NCBI GenBank assembly: GCA_934667575.1
Contig: CAKUME010000087.1
Coordinates: 1 to 5,678, forward strand
Source: an uncultured Eubacteriales bacterium
Lineage (GTDB): Bacteria > Bacillota > Clostridia > Oscillospirales > Acutalibacteraceae
Direction: 5' to 3'
DNA length: 5,678 bases
A program made the translations under genes and the position numbers. This document shows, in pieces, positions 1-5,195 of this stretch (its first letter is position 1; each line of letters begins with the position of its first letter). Under the pieces are notes generated by a model, which was not told where the DNA came from, ran no database searches, and saw nothing but the letters and a program-made list of their open reading frames with translations.

Positions 1-2
1 TG

Positions 3-26
3 GTGGACGAAGAGCAAAAAGCTTGA
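3..26 (+). CDS. Possible C-terminal tail of a gene cut off by the left edge
   Basis: Reading from base 3 gives VDEEQKA and a TGA stop at 24-26, an acidic/basic tail like many protein ends. A second frame from base 1 is also open, to a TGA at 67-69, and gives a lysine-rich tail ending RASVS. Neither can be assigned to a family from so few residues. If the rpsI junction just downstream is an attachment site, the gene lying here would belong to the integrated element and could be its integrase, but that is inference from position only. Confidence 0.2.
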   Translation: MDEEQKA

Positions 27-65
27 AAAACCGCGTAAAATCAAGCAAAATCGAGCTTCGGTTTC

Positions 66-119
66 GTGAAGTACGGCCTCAAAGCCGCTCGTCGCGCACC
101 TCAGTTCAGCAAGCGCTGA
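66..119 (+). other. rpsI: Detached 3' end of rpsI (S9), probable attachment-site half of an integrated element
   Basis: Translated from base 66 this gives VKYGLKAARRAPQFSKR and TGA (117-119). That matches the strongly conserved C-terminus of ribosomal protein S9, which in Bacillota ends ERKKYGLK-(A/G)-ARRAPQFSKR. The S9 body is missing: upstream in the same frame come unrelated residues and stops at 24-26 and 36-38, and no other frame continues S9. The break in similarity falls at about 66-69. The 3' end of rpsI is a known target of tyrosine-recombinase integrative elements in Bacillota, where integration restores the full gene at one end and leaves a copy of the 3' end at the other. A small dyad, TCAGC-N4-GCTGA, sits at 106-119 on the stop codon. 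The S9 identity is seen in the sequence; the attachment-site role is inferred. A decayed gene fragment or an assembly join are alternatives. Confidence 0.65.
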
Positions 120-150
120 TTTTCCTGCGAATTTACAAATCAACATGCAC

Positions 151-189
151 AAAGCCTCGGAGCCGTTGCAGCTTCCGAGGTTTTTGTGT
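151..189 (+). terminator. Factor-independent terminator after the rpsI 3' end
   Basis: CCTCGGA at 155-161 pairs with TCCGAGG at 174-180, extended by GC/GC pairs across one bulged T (173), with a 7-base loop, followed by TTTTTGTGTTT from 181. It lies 32 bases after the S9 stop codon, so it is probably the native terminator of the rpsI transcript, which often ends an rplM-rpsI operon. Confidence 0.8.
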
Positions 190-480
190 TTCATTTGCGA
201 AATTGCGCAAAATATCCGATATATCGTACCCACAAGACATTTTTCCGGTTATTCATGCAATTTGCTTTTGCGTTGGCTTCTGCGCTTGCGCAGGGGCAAA
301 ATGGCGCGGCAAACGGCCGGAGCGCACGTTGAATTTTTATTTTTTTGAGCCGAATTTTATGTATATTCTCCTTTTTATATACGGTTTTCGCACAATTGGA
401 AAAAACACGATTCCACCGCGCCAAAATCGGGTTTTGCGCGCGCGGGTTTGTCCGATCGGGCGGAGCGTTTCGGAGATAAA

Positions 481-523
481 ATGAATAAATATTCATAACA
501 ATGCAGGAATTACAAATTGTAAT
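481..523. promoter_or_regulatory. Two adjacent operator-like dyads
   Basis: ATGAATA-AA-TATTCAT (481-496) and ATTACAA-A-TTGTAAT (509-523) are perfect inverted repeats with 7-base arms and 1-2 base centres, the shape of binding sites for dimeric helix-turn-helix regulators. The ATGAATA half-site recurs at 705-712 and, inverted, at 734-741, flanking the -10 box of the downstream promoter. Binding is inferred from symmetry only, and AT-rich DNA yields such dyads by chance. Confidence 0.3.
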
Positions 524-619
524 CTTTTCTTTTCTGTAAAACTGCACAATTGAAATTGCCATATATTTCGCATAATTCCGATAATATCCGCAAAACTGGC
601 CGAATAAACGGCATGTGCG

Positions 620-644
620 GCGCTTTTTGCCTTGCAGAAAGCGC
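620..644 (+). repeat. Inverted repeat upstream of the cell-wall gene promoter
   Basis: GCGCTTT (620-626) and AAAGCGC (638-644) form a perfect 7-base stem around an 11-base loop. No T-run follows, so it does not look like a terminator. It lies about 45 bases upstream of the -35 box at 687. Its function is unknown. Confidence 0.35.
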
Positions 645-686
645 ATGATTTGGAGCAAAGTGCACAATTTCATTCGCGAAACGAAC

Positions 687-715
687 TTGACAGAAAAACA
701 AAGAATGAATATAAT
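687..715 (+). promoter_or_regulatory. Consensus sigma-A promoter for the 3D-domain gene
   Basis: TTGACA at 687-692 and TATAAT at 710-715 are separated by exactly 17 bases: both hexamers and the spacing match the vegetative consensus. Transcription would start near 722, giving a leader of about 120 bases before the ATG at 845. An inverted pair, ATGAATAT (705-712) and ATATTCAT (734-741), brackets the -10 box and start site and could be an operator that limits an otherwise very strong promoter. Confidence 0.85.
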
Positions 716-757
716 AAGCTCATTGCAAGAATAATATTCATATCAAGGCGGTGCATT

Positions 758-790
758 ACCCTGGCCGGGTCACGCAGAACCGGCCAGGGT
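758..790 (+). promoter_or_regulatory. GC-rich leader hairpin, possible attenuator
   Basis: ACCCTGGCCGG (758-768) pairs perfectly with CCGGCCAGGGT (780-790) around an 11-base loop: an 11-bp stem within the leader, between promoter and start codon. The bases after it (CGTTTATGTGTTTTC) are T-rich but interrupted, so it could be a weak intrinsic terminator acting as an attenuator, an mRNA-stabilising hairpin, or the remaining terminator arm of a leader RNA. I do not recognise a known riboswitch consensus. Confidence 0.55.
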
Positions 791-844
791 CGTTTATGTG
801 TTTTCAAATTTGATTCCGCCGCCGGAAAGGAAAAGGTTCTTGTT

Positions 845-1945
845 ATGGGAAAGAATAATCATGGATTCGGCGCACTGCTGTCGCCGAACGCGCTGATGCT
901 CTTTGCGGCGTCGCTGCTGTGTGCGGTGGTTCTGCAATTTGGATCGCGCCCAGTGGCCGCCAAGGCGGTGTATGCGGAGGAAAAGCAGACGCAGCCCGTC
1001 GCGCTTAGTGCGGTTCCCTCGGCCGCGGCGAAGGAAAGCGATACCATTCGCGCCGACGGCTCCGACATGGAGCTGCCCACCGAAAGCGGCATGACGGTCA
1101 CGGTGGACGCCGACGGCCGCAGCTGCACGGTGGAAATGTATCGCGGCACGGTGACGGACGCGCTGGCCAAGGCCGGCATTACGCTTTCGGACGAAGACGA
1201 ATGCACCCCCGCGCGCGACATTCTGCTCACCGACGGGCTCTCCGTTTCGGTGACGCGCGTGGCGCACGAAGAGACCACCCGCACCGAGGAGGTCGCGTTT
1301 CAAACGGTGAAAAAATACGACGATTCGCTGCTCAAGGGCAAAACGGTGGTGGAGCAGGAGGGCGTTGTGGGCGTGCGCACCATTGTCACGCGCCGCACAC
1401 TGGTGAACGGCAGCCTGACCGAAGAAGAAACGCTGCGCGACGAAGTGACCACGCAGCCGGTCGATCGCATTGTGCGCATCGGCACGCGGGTGCTTTCGTC
1501 GATGTGGGTGGAGCCGCAGATGAGTGCGATCGATCTGGCCGGACAGGCCGCCGCCATCGGCACCTCCTATCGCCCCGGCTCGGCGTCGTGGCGGGCGTCG
1601 GTGAACGGCGACGGCACCATTACCGATCAATACGGCAACACGGTGGCCTATCAGAGTGTGATCAGCGGGCGCGCAACGGCCTATTATGCGCCCGAAGGGG
1701 CAGGCACGGCCACCGGCCGCTTGGCGTCCTACGGCGTGGTGGCGGTGAACCCGAACGTGATCCCCTACGGCACCGAGCTGTTCATCTGCTCGGCCGACGG
1801 TTCGCTGGTGTACGGCTACGCCATTGCGGGCGACACCGGCGGCACGCTGATGGCGGGCACCGTGCTGGTGGATCTGTATTACAACACCTACGATCAGTGC
1901 TGCTGGTTCGGTTCCAAAAAAATGAACGTGTATGTGCTCAAATGA
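845..1945 (+). CDS. DUF348-G5-3D domain cell-wall protein (YabE-like)
   Basis: A 366-residue exported protein probably acting on or at the peptidoglycan. Residues 11-31 form one hydrophobic segment, a signal peptide or N-terminal anchor, with a possible cleavage site near AKAVYA (39-44). In order follow a low-complexity linker (45-80), one DUF348 ubiquitin-like repeat (about 83-125), a G5 domain (about 138-215, including the TVVEQEGVVGVRTI core), a Ser/Gly-rich linker, and a C-terminal 3D domain (about 272-366) with GRATAYYAPEG, VNPNVIPYGTEL, AGDTGG and VDLYY. 3D domains share the double-psi barrel of MltA-type lytic transglycosylases; G5 is thought to bind cell-wall sugars. Two of the three namesake aspartates are visible (D330, D343); the first is Asn302. 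B. subtilis YabE has the same layout with more DUF348 repeats. ATG 845 is chosen because AAAAGG lies 8 bases upstream and the signal sequence follows at once; the frame stays open upstream to a start at 632 but that part lies across the promoter. The gene appears monocistronic. Catalytic activity is inferred. Confidence 0.88.
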   Translation: MGKNNHGFGALLSPNALMLFAASLLCAVVLQFGSRPVAAKAVYAEEKQTQPVALSAVPSAAAKESDTIRADGSDMELPTESGMTVTVDADGRSCTVEMYRGTVTDALAKAGITLSDEDECTPARDILLTDGLSVSVTRVAHEETTRTEEVAFQTVKKYDDSLLKGKTVVEQEGVVGVRTIVTRRTLVNGSLTEEETLRDEVTTQPVDRIVRIGTRVLSSMWVEPQMSAIDLAGQAAAIGTSYRPGSASWRASVNGDGTITDQYGNTVAYQSVISGRATAYYAPEGAGTATGRLASYGVVAVNPNVIPYGTELFICSADGSLVYGYAIAGDTGGTLMAGTVLVDLYYNTYDQCCWFGSKKMNVYVLK

Positions 1946-1952
1946 GCGCCTG

Positions 1953-1994
1953 CGCGCCGCGGCTTCGGCAAAAACGGAGCGGCGGCGCGTTTTT
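1953..1994 (+). terminator. Terminator of the 3D-domain gene
   Basis: CGCGCCGC (1953-1960) pairs with GCGGCGCG (1982-1989); after a G-G mismatch the stem continues with GCTTCG (1962-1967) against CGGAGC (1975-1980), around a 7-base loop. TTTTT follows at 1990-1994, then GG and TTTT. It begins 8 bases after the stop codon. Confidence 0.85.
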
Positions 1995-2127
1995 GGTTTT
2001 GAAAAACACGCGGTGGGGCGCGCAAAAATATTGCGGCAAATGCGCCGCCTCGAACCCGTTTTTGCACGCAGCGGAGAAATGTAAAGAAATTTTTTTTGTC
2101 CGGCGGTCGAATTGTGAAAAAAATGGG

Positions 2128-2156
2128 TAGAAAAAAGCCGCACAGTATGATATACT
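2128..2156 (+). promoter_or_regulatory. Probable extended -10 promoter for the PRPP synthetase gene
   Basis: TATACT at 2151-2156 is preceded by TG at 2148-2149, an extended -10 arrangement. Seventeen bases upstream lies TAGAAA (2128-2133), a 4/6 match to TTGACA. Transcription would start near 2163. A dyad, ATGATA (2147-2152) and TATCAT (2164-2169), covers the -10 box and start point and could be an operator. No purine-repressor or other known box is recognised. Confidence 0.55.
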
Positions 2157-2168
2157 TTTAGCGTATCA

Positions 2169-2187
2169 TTTGCGGCTTGCCCGCAAA
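2169..2187 (+). promoter_or_regulatory. Small hairpin just upstream of the prs ribosome binding site
   Basis: TTTGCGG (2169-2175) and CCGCAAA (2181-2187) form a perfect 7-bp stem with a 5-base loop at the very 5' end of the predicted transcript. It ends 5 bases before the ribosome binding site AAAGGAG (2193-2199), which stays unpaired. A role in protecting the 5' end or setting translation is possible but unproven. Confidence 0.4.
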
Positions 2188-2206
2188 AAAGTAAAGGAGC
2201 AGCAAC

Positions 2207-3352
2207 ATGAAATCGCAGAGCTTATTCAGTCTGGAAAACCGCGTGGCCCCCATGGGCATTATCGCCATGGACGGCGCTCGAGAGCTGGGCAGCAAAATCG
2301 ACAGCTATCTGGTGCAGTGGGCGCATGCCAGCGGCATGACCGAAGAGACGTTCCTCATCGAGAGCGAATGCCCCCGCTTTTCCTCCGGTGACGGCAAGGG
2401 CCTGATCAAGTCCACCGTGCGCGGCATGGATTTGTACATCGTGGTGGATGTGGGCAATTACAGCATCAAATACAACTACTTCGGCCAGCAGAACTCCATG
2501 TCGCCCGACGATCATTTTCAGGATCTGAAGCGCCTGATTCAGGCCGCCAGCGGCAAGGCGCACCGCATCAGCGTGGTTATGCCGCTGCTCTACGGCGGCC
2601 GCCAGCATCGCCGCAGCTACCGCGAGTCGCTCGACTGCGCATTCATGCTCCAGGAGCTGCGCAACATGGGCGTGGAAAACCTAGTCACGTTCGACGCGCA
2701 CGACCCGCGCGTGCAAAATGCGGTGCCGCTGATGGGCTTTGATAACCTGATGCCCTACTATCAGGTGCTCAAGCGCCTGTTCCGCGATTTTCCCGATGTG
2801 ATCACCGACCGCGATCATTTTATGATGGTGAGCCCGGATGAGGGCGCCATGCACCGCAATATGTACTATTCCTCGGTGCTGGGCATCAATTTGGGCATGT
2901 TCTATAAGCGCCGCGACTATTCGCGCATTGTCAACGGCCGCAACCCGATCGTTGCGCACGAATACCTGGGCGATTCGGTGGAAGGCAAAGACATTTTTAC
3001 CGCCGACGACATCATCTCCTCCGGCGAATCCATGCTCGACATTGCCTATAACCTCAAGCAGCGCAAGGCAAAGCGCTTTTTTGCCTACGCGACCTACGCC
3101 ATTTTTACCAACGGCCTCGAAAAGTTTGACAAGGCCTACAAAGACGGCATTATCGACGGTGTGTTCGGTTCCAATCTGACCTACACCTCGCCGGAGCTGC
3201 TCAGCCGCGAGTGGTATCATCCGGTGGATGTGTCGAAATATATTGCCTACTATATCTCGGCGCTGAACCACGATATTTCCGTGACCTCGCTGATCGAGCC
3301 GCACGACAAGATCAACGCGCTGCTCGAGGCGCGCAAGAACGGCATGTTCTGA
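2207..3352 (+). CDS. prs: Ribose-phosphate pyrophosphokinase (PRPP synthetase), long clostridial form
   Basis: Predicted to transfer pyrophosphate from ATP to ribose 5-phosphate, making PRPP for purine, pyrimidine, NAD, histidine and tryptophan synthesis in the cytoplasm. The 381-residue product exceeds the usual 310-320 of standard Prs and resembles the divergent longer form found in Clostridia. It keeps the tandem phosphoribosyltransferase-fold plan: a PLLYGGRQHRRSYRES segment (126-141) where standard Prs has its YARQDRK catalytic loop, FDAHDPRVQN (162-171) where the metal-binding DLHAGQIQGFF lies, VSPDEGAMHR (208-217) for SPDAGG, and DDIISSGES (267-275) as the PRPP-binding loop. These substitutions make it a distinct subfamily, so activity is inferred by family rather than by a fully canonical motif set. 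AAAGGAG lies 7 bases before the ATG, which fixes the start. The gene has its own promoter and terminator, so it is probably a single-gene transcript. Whether a standard prs exists elsewhere in the genome cannot be seen. Confidence 0.9.
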   Translation: MKSQSLFSLENRVAPMGIIAMDGARELGSKIDSYLVQWAHASGMTEETFLIESECPRFSSGDGKGLIKSTVRGMDLYIVVDVGNYSIKYNYFGQQNSMSPDDHFQDLKRLIQAASGKAHRISVVMPLLYGGRQHRRSYRESLDCAFMLQELRNMGVENLVTFDAHDPRVQNAVPLMGFDNLMPYYQVLKRLFRDFPDVITDRDHFMMVSPDEGAMHRNMYYSSVLGINLGMFYKRRDYSRIVNGRNPIVAHEYLGDSVEGKDIFTADDIISSGESMLDIAYNLKQRKAKRFFAYATYAIFTNGLEKFDKAYKDGIIDGVFGSNLTYTSPELLSREWYHPVDVSKYIAYYISALNHDISVTSLIEPHDKINALLEARKNGMF

Positions 3353-3386
3353 TTGCTCTGCTGAATTTCTTCTCCTGAAAAATATG

Positions 3387-3443
3387 ACCCCGCCCGGGGC
3401 GCCCGCATAACTGCGGAGCGGATCGGGCGGGGTTTGTTTTTTT
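3387..3443 (+). terminator. Terminator between the convergent prs and rsmI genes
   Basis: ACCCCGCCCG (3387-3396) pairs perfectly with CGGGCGGGGT (3424-3433), with an inner CCGC (3403-3406) and GCGG (3413-3416) hairpin; TTTGTTTTTTT follows at 3433-3443. On the minus strand the same stem is followed by CATATTTTTC, a poorer T-run, so it may also stop the trmN6-rsmI transcript, whose last stop codon is at 3467-3469. Confidence 0.88.
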
Positions 3444-3466
3444 GGACGAACGGGAAAAGCGCCGCG

Positions 3467-4306
3467 TTAGTCGTTCAGCGCAGCATAGAGCGCGCTTTTG
3501 CGAAAGCCGGTTTGCGCAGCGGCACGCTTGGCTGCCTCGGACGCCGACAGGCCCTCTTCGTCGCGCAGGCGGCGCGCCAACGCCTCGGCCTGCGCCAGCG
3601 TGCATTCCGGCTCGGCAGGCGCTTCGGGCGCGCCTTCGACCACCAGCACAAACTCCCCGCGCGGCGGCATGTCCGCCGTATAGCGCGCACAAGCCCCGGC
3701 AAGCGTGGTGCGCACCACCTCCTCATGAACCTTCGTCAGCTCACGAACGAGCGAAATACGGCGTTCTGGGCCAAATACGGCGCACAGATCGTTCAGCGTG
3801 GCCATCAGCTTGTGCGGCGCTTCGTAGAAGATCATCGTGCGCCGCTCGCTGCGCAGCGATTCCAAATGGTCGCGGCGGCTTTTTTTGGTCACCGACAAAA
3901 AGCCCTCGAACGTGAATCGCCCGGTGGGCAGCCCCGACACGGCCAGCGCCGCAATGAGCGCCGACGGCCCCGGCACCACCGACACCGGAATGCCGCGCTG
4001 CGCGCACTGCGCCACCAGCAGCTCCCCCGGGTCGGAAATGCAGGGCATGCCCGCGTCGGTCACGATCACGCCGTTTTCCCCCGCTTCCAGCCGCGCGCAA
4101 ATGGCGTCGCCGCGTTCCAGCTTGTTGTGCTCAAAATAGCTGATCATCGGCTTTTTGATGCCCAGGTGATTGAGCAGCTTGAGCGTGACGCGCGTGTCCT
4201 CTGCGGCAATAAAATCGCAGCTGCGCAGCGCTTCTTCTGCGCGGGGCGAAAGGTCGCCCAAATTTCCGATCGGCGTGCCGACCACGGTGAGTGTTCCGGT
4301 TATCAT
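3467..4306 (-). CDS. rsmI: 16S rRNA (cytidine(1402)-2'-O)-methyltransferase RsmI
   Basis: Methylates the 2'-oxygen of C1402 in the decoding centre of 16S rRNA using S-adenosylmethionine, acting on the 30S subunit; with RsmH it makes m4Cm1402. The 279-residue product has normal family length and the tetrapyrrole-methylase-type fold: GTPIGNLGD (10-18), AAEDTR (34-39), the SAM-binding TDAGMPCISDPG (83-94), VVPGPSA (110-116), FEGFL (133-137), YEAPH (161-165) and RELTKVHEE (188-196). Residues 235-279 form the short helical C-terminal domain typical of RsmI. The start is fixed by GGAGG at 4314-4318 (minus strand), 7 bases from the ATG. It lies 59 bases downstream of trmN6 on the same strand, with no strong promoter in the gap, so co-transcription is likely. 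This follows the yabB-yabC (rsmI) order of many Bacillota, but the small GIY-YIG gene (yazA) that often sits between them is absent. Confidence 0.95.
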   Translation of the reverse strand: MITGTLTVVGTPIGNLGDLSPRAEEALRSCDFIAAEDTRVTLKLLNHLGIKKPMISYFEHNKLERGDAICARLEAGENGVIVTDAGMPCISDPGELLVAQCAQRGIPVSVVPGPSALIAALAVSGLPTGRFTFEGFLSVTKKSRRDHLESLRSERRTMIFYEAPHKLMATLNDLCAVFGPERRISLVRELTKVHEEVVRTTLAGACARYTADMPPRGEFVLVVEGAPEAPAEPECTLAQAEALARRLRDEEGLSASEAAKRAAAQTGFRKSALYAALND

Positions 4307-4365
4307 GCGTGTTCCTCCGTAAAAAAATACAATCCAAAATGCGAAATGCGCGCAGGCGCGCCGCG

Positions 4366-5118
4366 TTAGTCGTTATCGCCGTAAATTTGCCGCAGCTCCG
4401 CGCTCTCTTCGCCGGCCGCGTTCCGCAGCAGCAGCGCGGGCAGCACCTCCAGCCCCGGCCGCGCGCCGCGCCGCCCGGCAGCCAAAAACAGCTTTGGCGC
4501 GTGCGATGCATCCGGCTGAATCATGCGCAGCCGTTTGGGCTCGAGCCCCGCCTCGTGCAGCGCGTGAAGCACCGCGCATAGCCGTTCGGTGCGGTGAATC
4601 ACGCAAAACCATCCGCGGCCGCACAGCAGCCGCGCGGCGGTTTGCGCCGCGCCGTGCACGGAGCCCGGGCCTTCCGCGCGGGCGAGCTGCCGCTCCGGGG
4701 TTCCGGCGCGCGCGCCGCCCGGTGCGAAATACGGTGGGTTGCAGGCGACCAATTCCGCCGGGCCGCCGCAGTGCGCCGCGTCCAGCGTGCGCCAATCGCG
4801 CCGCAGCACGGTCATGCGGTCGGCAAAGCCGTTTTGCGCGGCGCTTGTTTTTGCGAGCGCTGCGCCCTCGGGCAGCAGCTCCGCCGCGCAAATGCGCATC
4901 TCCGGGCGTTCCCGCGCCCATAGCATCGAAACGGCGCCGCACCCTGCGCCCAGCTCAATGGCCGAGCTTGCGCGCGGCGCGCAGTCGAGCGCAAAATGCG
5001 CGAGCAGCACCGCGTCCATGCCGAAGCCGAACCGCGGGCTGACCCACACCTGGGTTCCGCCGCCCAGCGGTTCGGCATGGGCATCCGGCGGGAGCGGCGG
5101 CAAATTTCCGCTTGACAT
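4366..5118 (-). CDS. trmN6: tRNA1(Val) (adenine(37)-N6)-methyltransferase TrmN6 (YabB/YfiC family)
   Basis: Predicted to place N6-methyl on adenosine 37, next to the anticodon of tRNA1(Val), using S-adenosylmethionine. The 250-residue product is a class I Rossmann methyltransferase: a short N-terminal region with FGFGMDAVLLAHF (30-42), motif I AIELGAGCG (53-61), an acidic motif II end at Glu80, the target-base motif NPPY at 127-130 (the N6-adenine signature), and the family's C-terminal PDASHAPKLFLAAGRRG and RPGLEVLPALLL block (202-231). The frame is open upstream to 5181, but ATG 5118 is preferred: GGAGG lies 8 bases before it and the added residues (FWRPQPQKAFFYY...) are unlike the family. 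ATG 5133 would lie within 1 base of that GGAGG and is excluded. First gene of a likely trmN6-rsmI operon. The protein is unusually rich in Ala and Arg, in line with local GC content. E. coli-type substrate specificity is assumed from family. Confidence 0.88.
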   Translation of the reverse strand: MSSGNLPPLPPDAHAEPLGGGTQVWVSPRFGFGMDAVLLAHFALDCAPRASSAIELGAGCGAVSMLWARERPEMRICAAELLPEGAALAKTSAAQNGFADRMTVLRRDWRTLDAAHCGGPAELVACNPPYFAPGGARAGTPERQLARAEGPGSVHGAAQTAARLLCGRGWFCVIHRTERLCAVLHALHEAGLEPKRLRMIQPDASHAPKLFLAAGRRGARPGLEVLPALLLRNAAGEESAELRQIYGDND

Positions 5119-5141
5119 CGGCGGTTCCTCCATCGTATCAT
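5112..5141 (+). promoter_or_regulatory. Promoter for the TraX-family gene, overlapping the trmN6 start
   Basis: TTGACA at 5112-5117 is followed after 18 bases by TATCAT at 5136-5141, a 5/6 match to TATAAT. Transcription would start near 5148, about 48 bases before the ATG at 5196. The -35 box covers the trmN6 start codon (5116-5118) and the spacer covers its ribosome binding site, so the two divergent genes share this control region. For the minus direction I see AT-rich -10-like sequence (TATTAT/TATGAT on the minus strand near 5135-5143) but no matching -35 box. Confidence 0.55.
5127..5131 (-). promoter_or_regulatory. Ribosome binding site that fixes the trmN6 start
   Basis: On the minus strand GGAGG (plus-strand CCTCC) is followed by 8 bases and the ATG at 5118. 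It rules out the upstream in-frame ATGs at 5133 and 5181, which have no comparable site at the right distance. Confidence 0.8.
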
Positions 5142-5195
5142 AATAAAAGAAAGCTTTTTGCGGCTGCGGCCGCCAAAACAAAGGGGGACTTGCAC

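Larger units (their letters stand above)
190..686. other. AT-rich intergenic stretch without a supported gene
   Basis: About 500 bases between the rpsI terminator and the promoter of the next gene. Two long open frames cross it, one on each strand, but their products are rich in Arg, Cys, Phe and Asn, match no family I know and lack a convincing ribosome binding site. Small perfect dyads are scattered through it: TTTGCG-N6-CGCAAA (194-211), CGATATATCG (217-226), CTGCGC-TT-GCGCAG (280-293), GTATAT-N10-ATATAC (361-382) and two dyads at 481-523. The octamer GCACAATT recurs at 390, 544 and 662. I see no tRNA, CRISPR array or insertion sequence. Confidence 0.6.

Noticed and set aside
60..119. Frameshifted but otherwise intact rpsI
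   Set aside because: None of the three plus-strand frames upstream of base 66 shows S9 residues, so a single frameshift cannot explain the break; a junction fits better.
23..484. 153-residue plus-strand open frame with a TTG start
   Set aside because: It runs over the rpsI 3' end in the wrong frame and through its terminator, has no ribosome binding site and gives a Cys/Arg/Phe-rich product resembling no family.
191..673. 160-residue minus-strand open frame
   Set aside because: Product is a mixture of Lys, Asn, Cys and Arg without domains; it covers dyads in AT-rich DNA and has no clear Shine-Dalgarno site.
190..686. CRISPR array, tRNA or insertion sequence in the large gap
   Set aside because: No regularly spaced repeats, no cloverleaf with a T-loop, no terminal inverted repeats with a transposase.
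632..844. N-terminal extension of the 3D-domain protein to a start at 632
   Set aside because: It would include the consensus promoter and leader hairpin, and would place about 70 residues before a typical signal peptide; ATG 845 has its own ribosome binding site.
690..844. Cyclic di-AMP (ydaO-type) or other known riboswitch upstream of the cell-wall gene
   Set aside because: The leader is short and shows one simple hairpin; none of the conserved ydaO blocks could be found.
794..2143. 449-residue minus-strand open frame, longer than the real gene opposite it
   Set aside because: It is the antisense shadow of the GC-rich 3D-domain gene: His/Arg/Ala-rich, no domain, and it crosses that gene's terminator and leader.
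3434..4369. 311-residue plus-strand open frame
   Set aside because: Antisense shadow of rsmI, whose motifs on the minus strand are unmistakable; it also begins within the prs terminator.
5119..5181. Longer trmN6 start at 5181
   Set aside because: No ribosome binding site there, extra residues unlike the family, and GGAGG is spaced correctly for ATG 5118.
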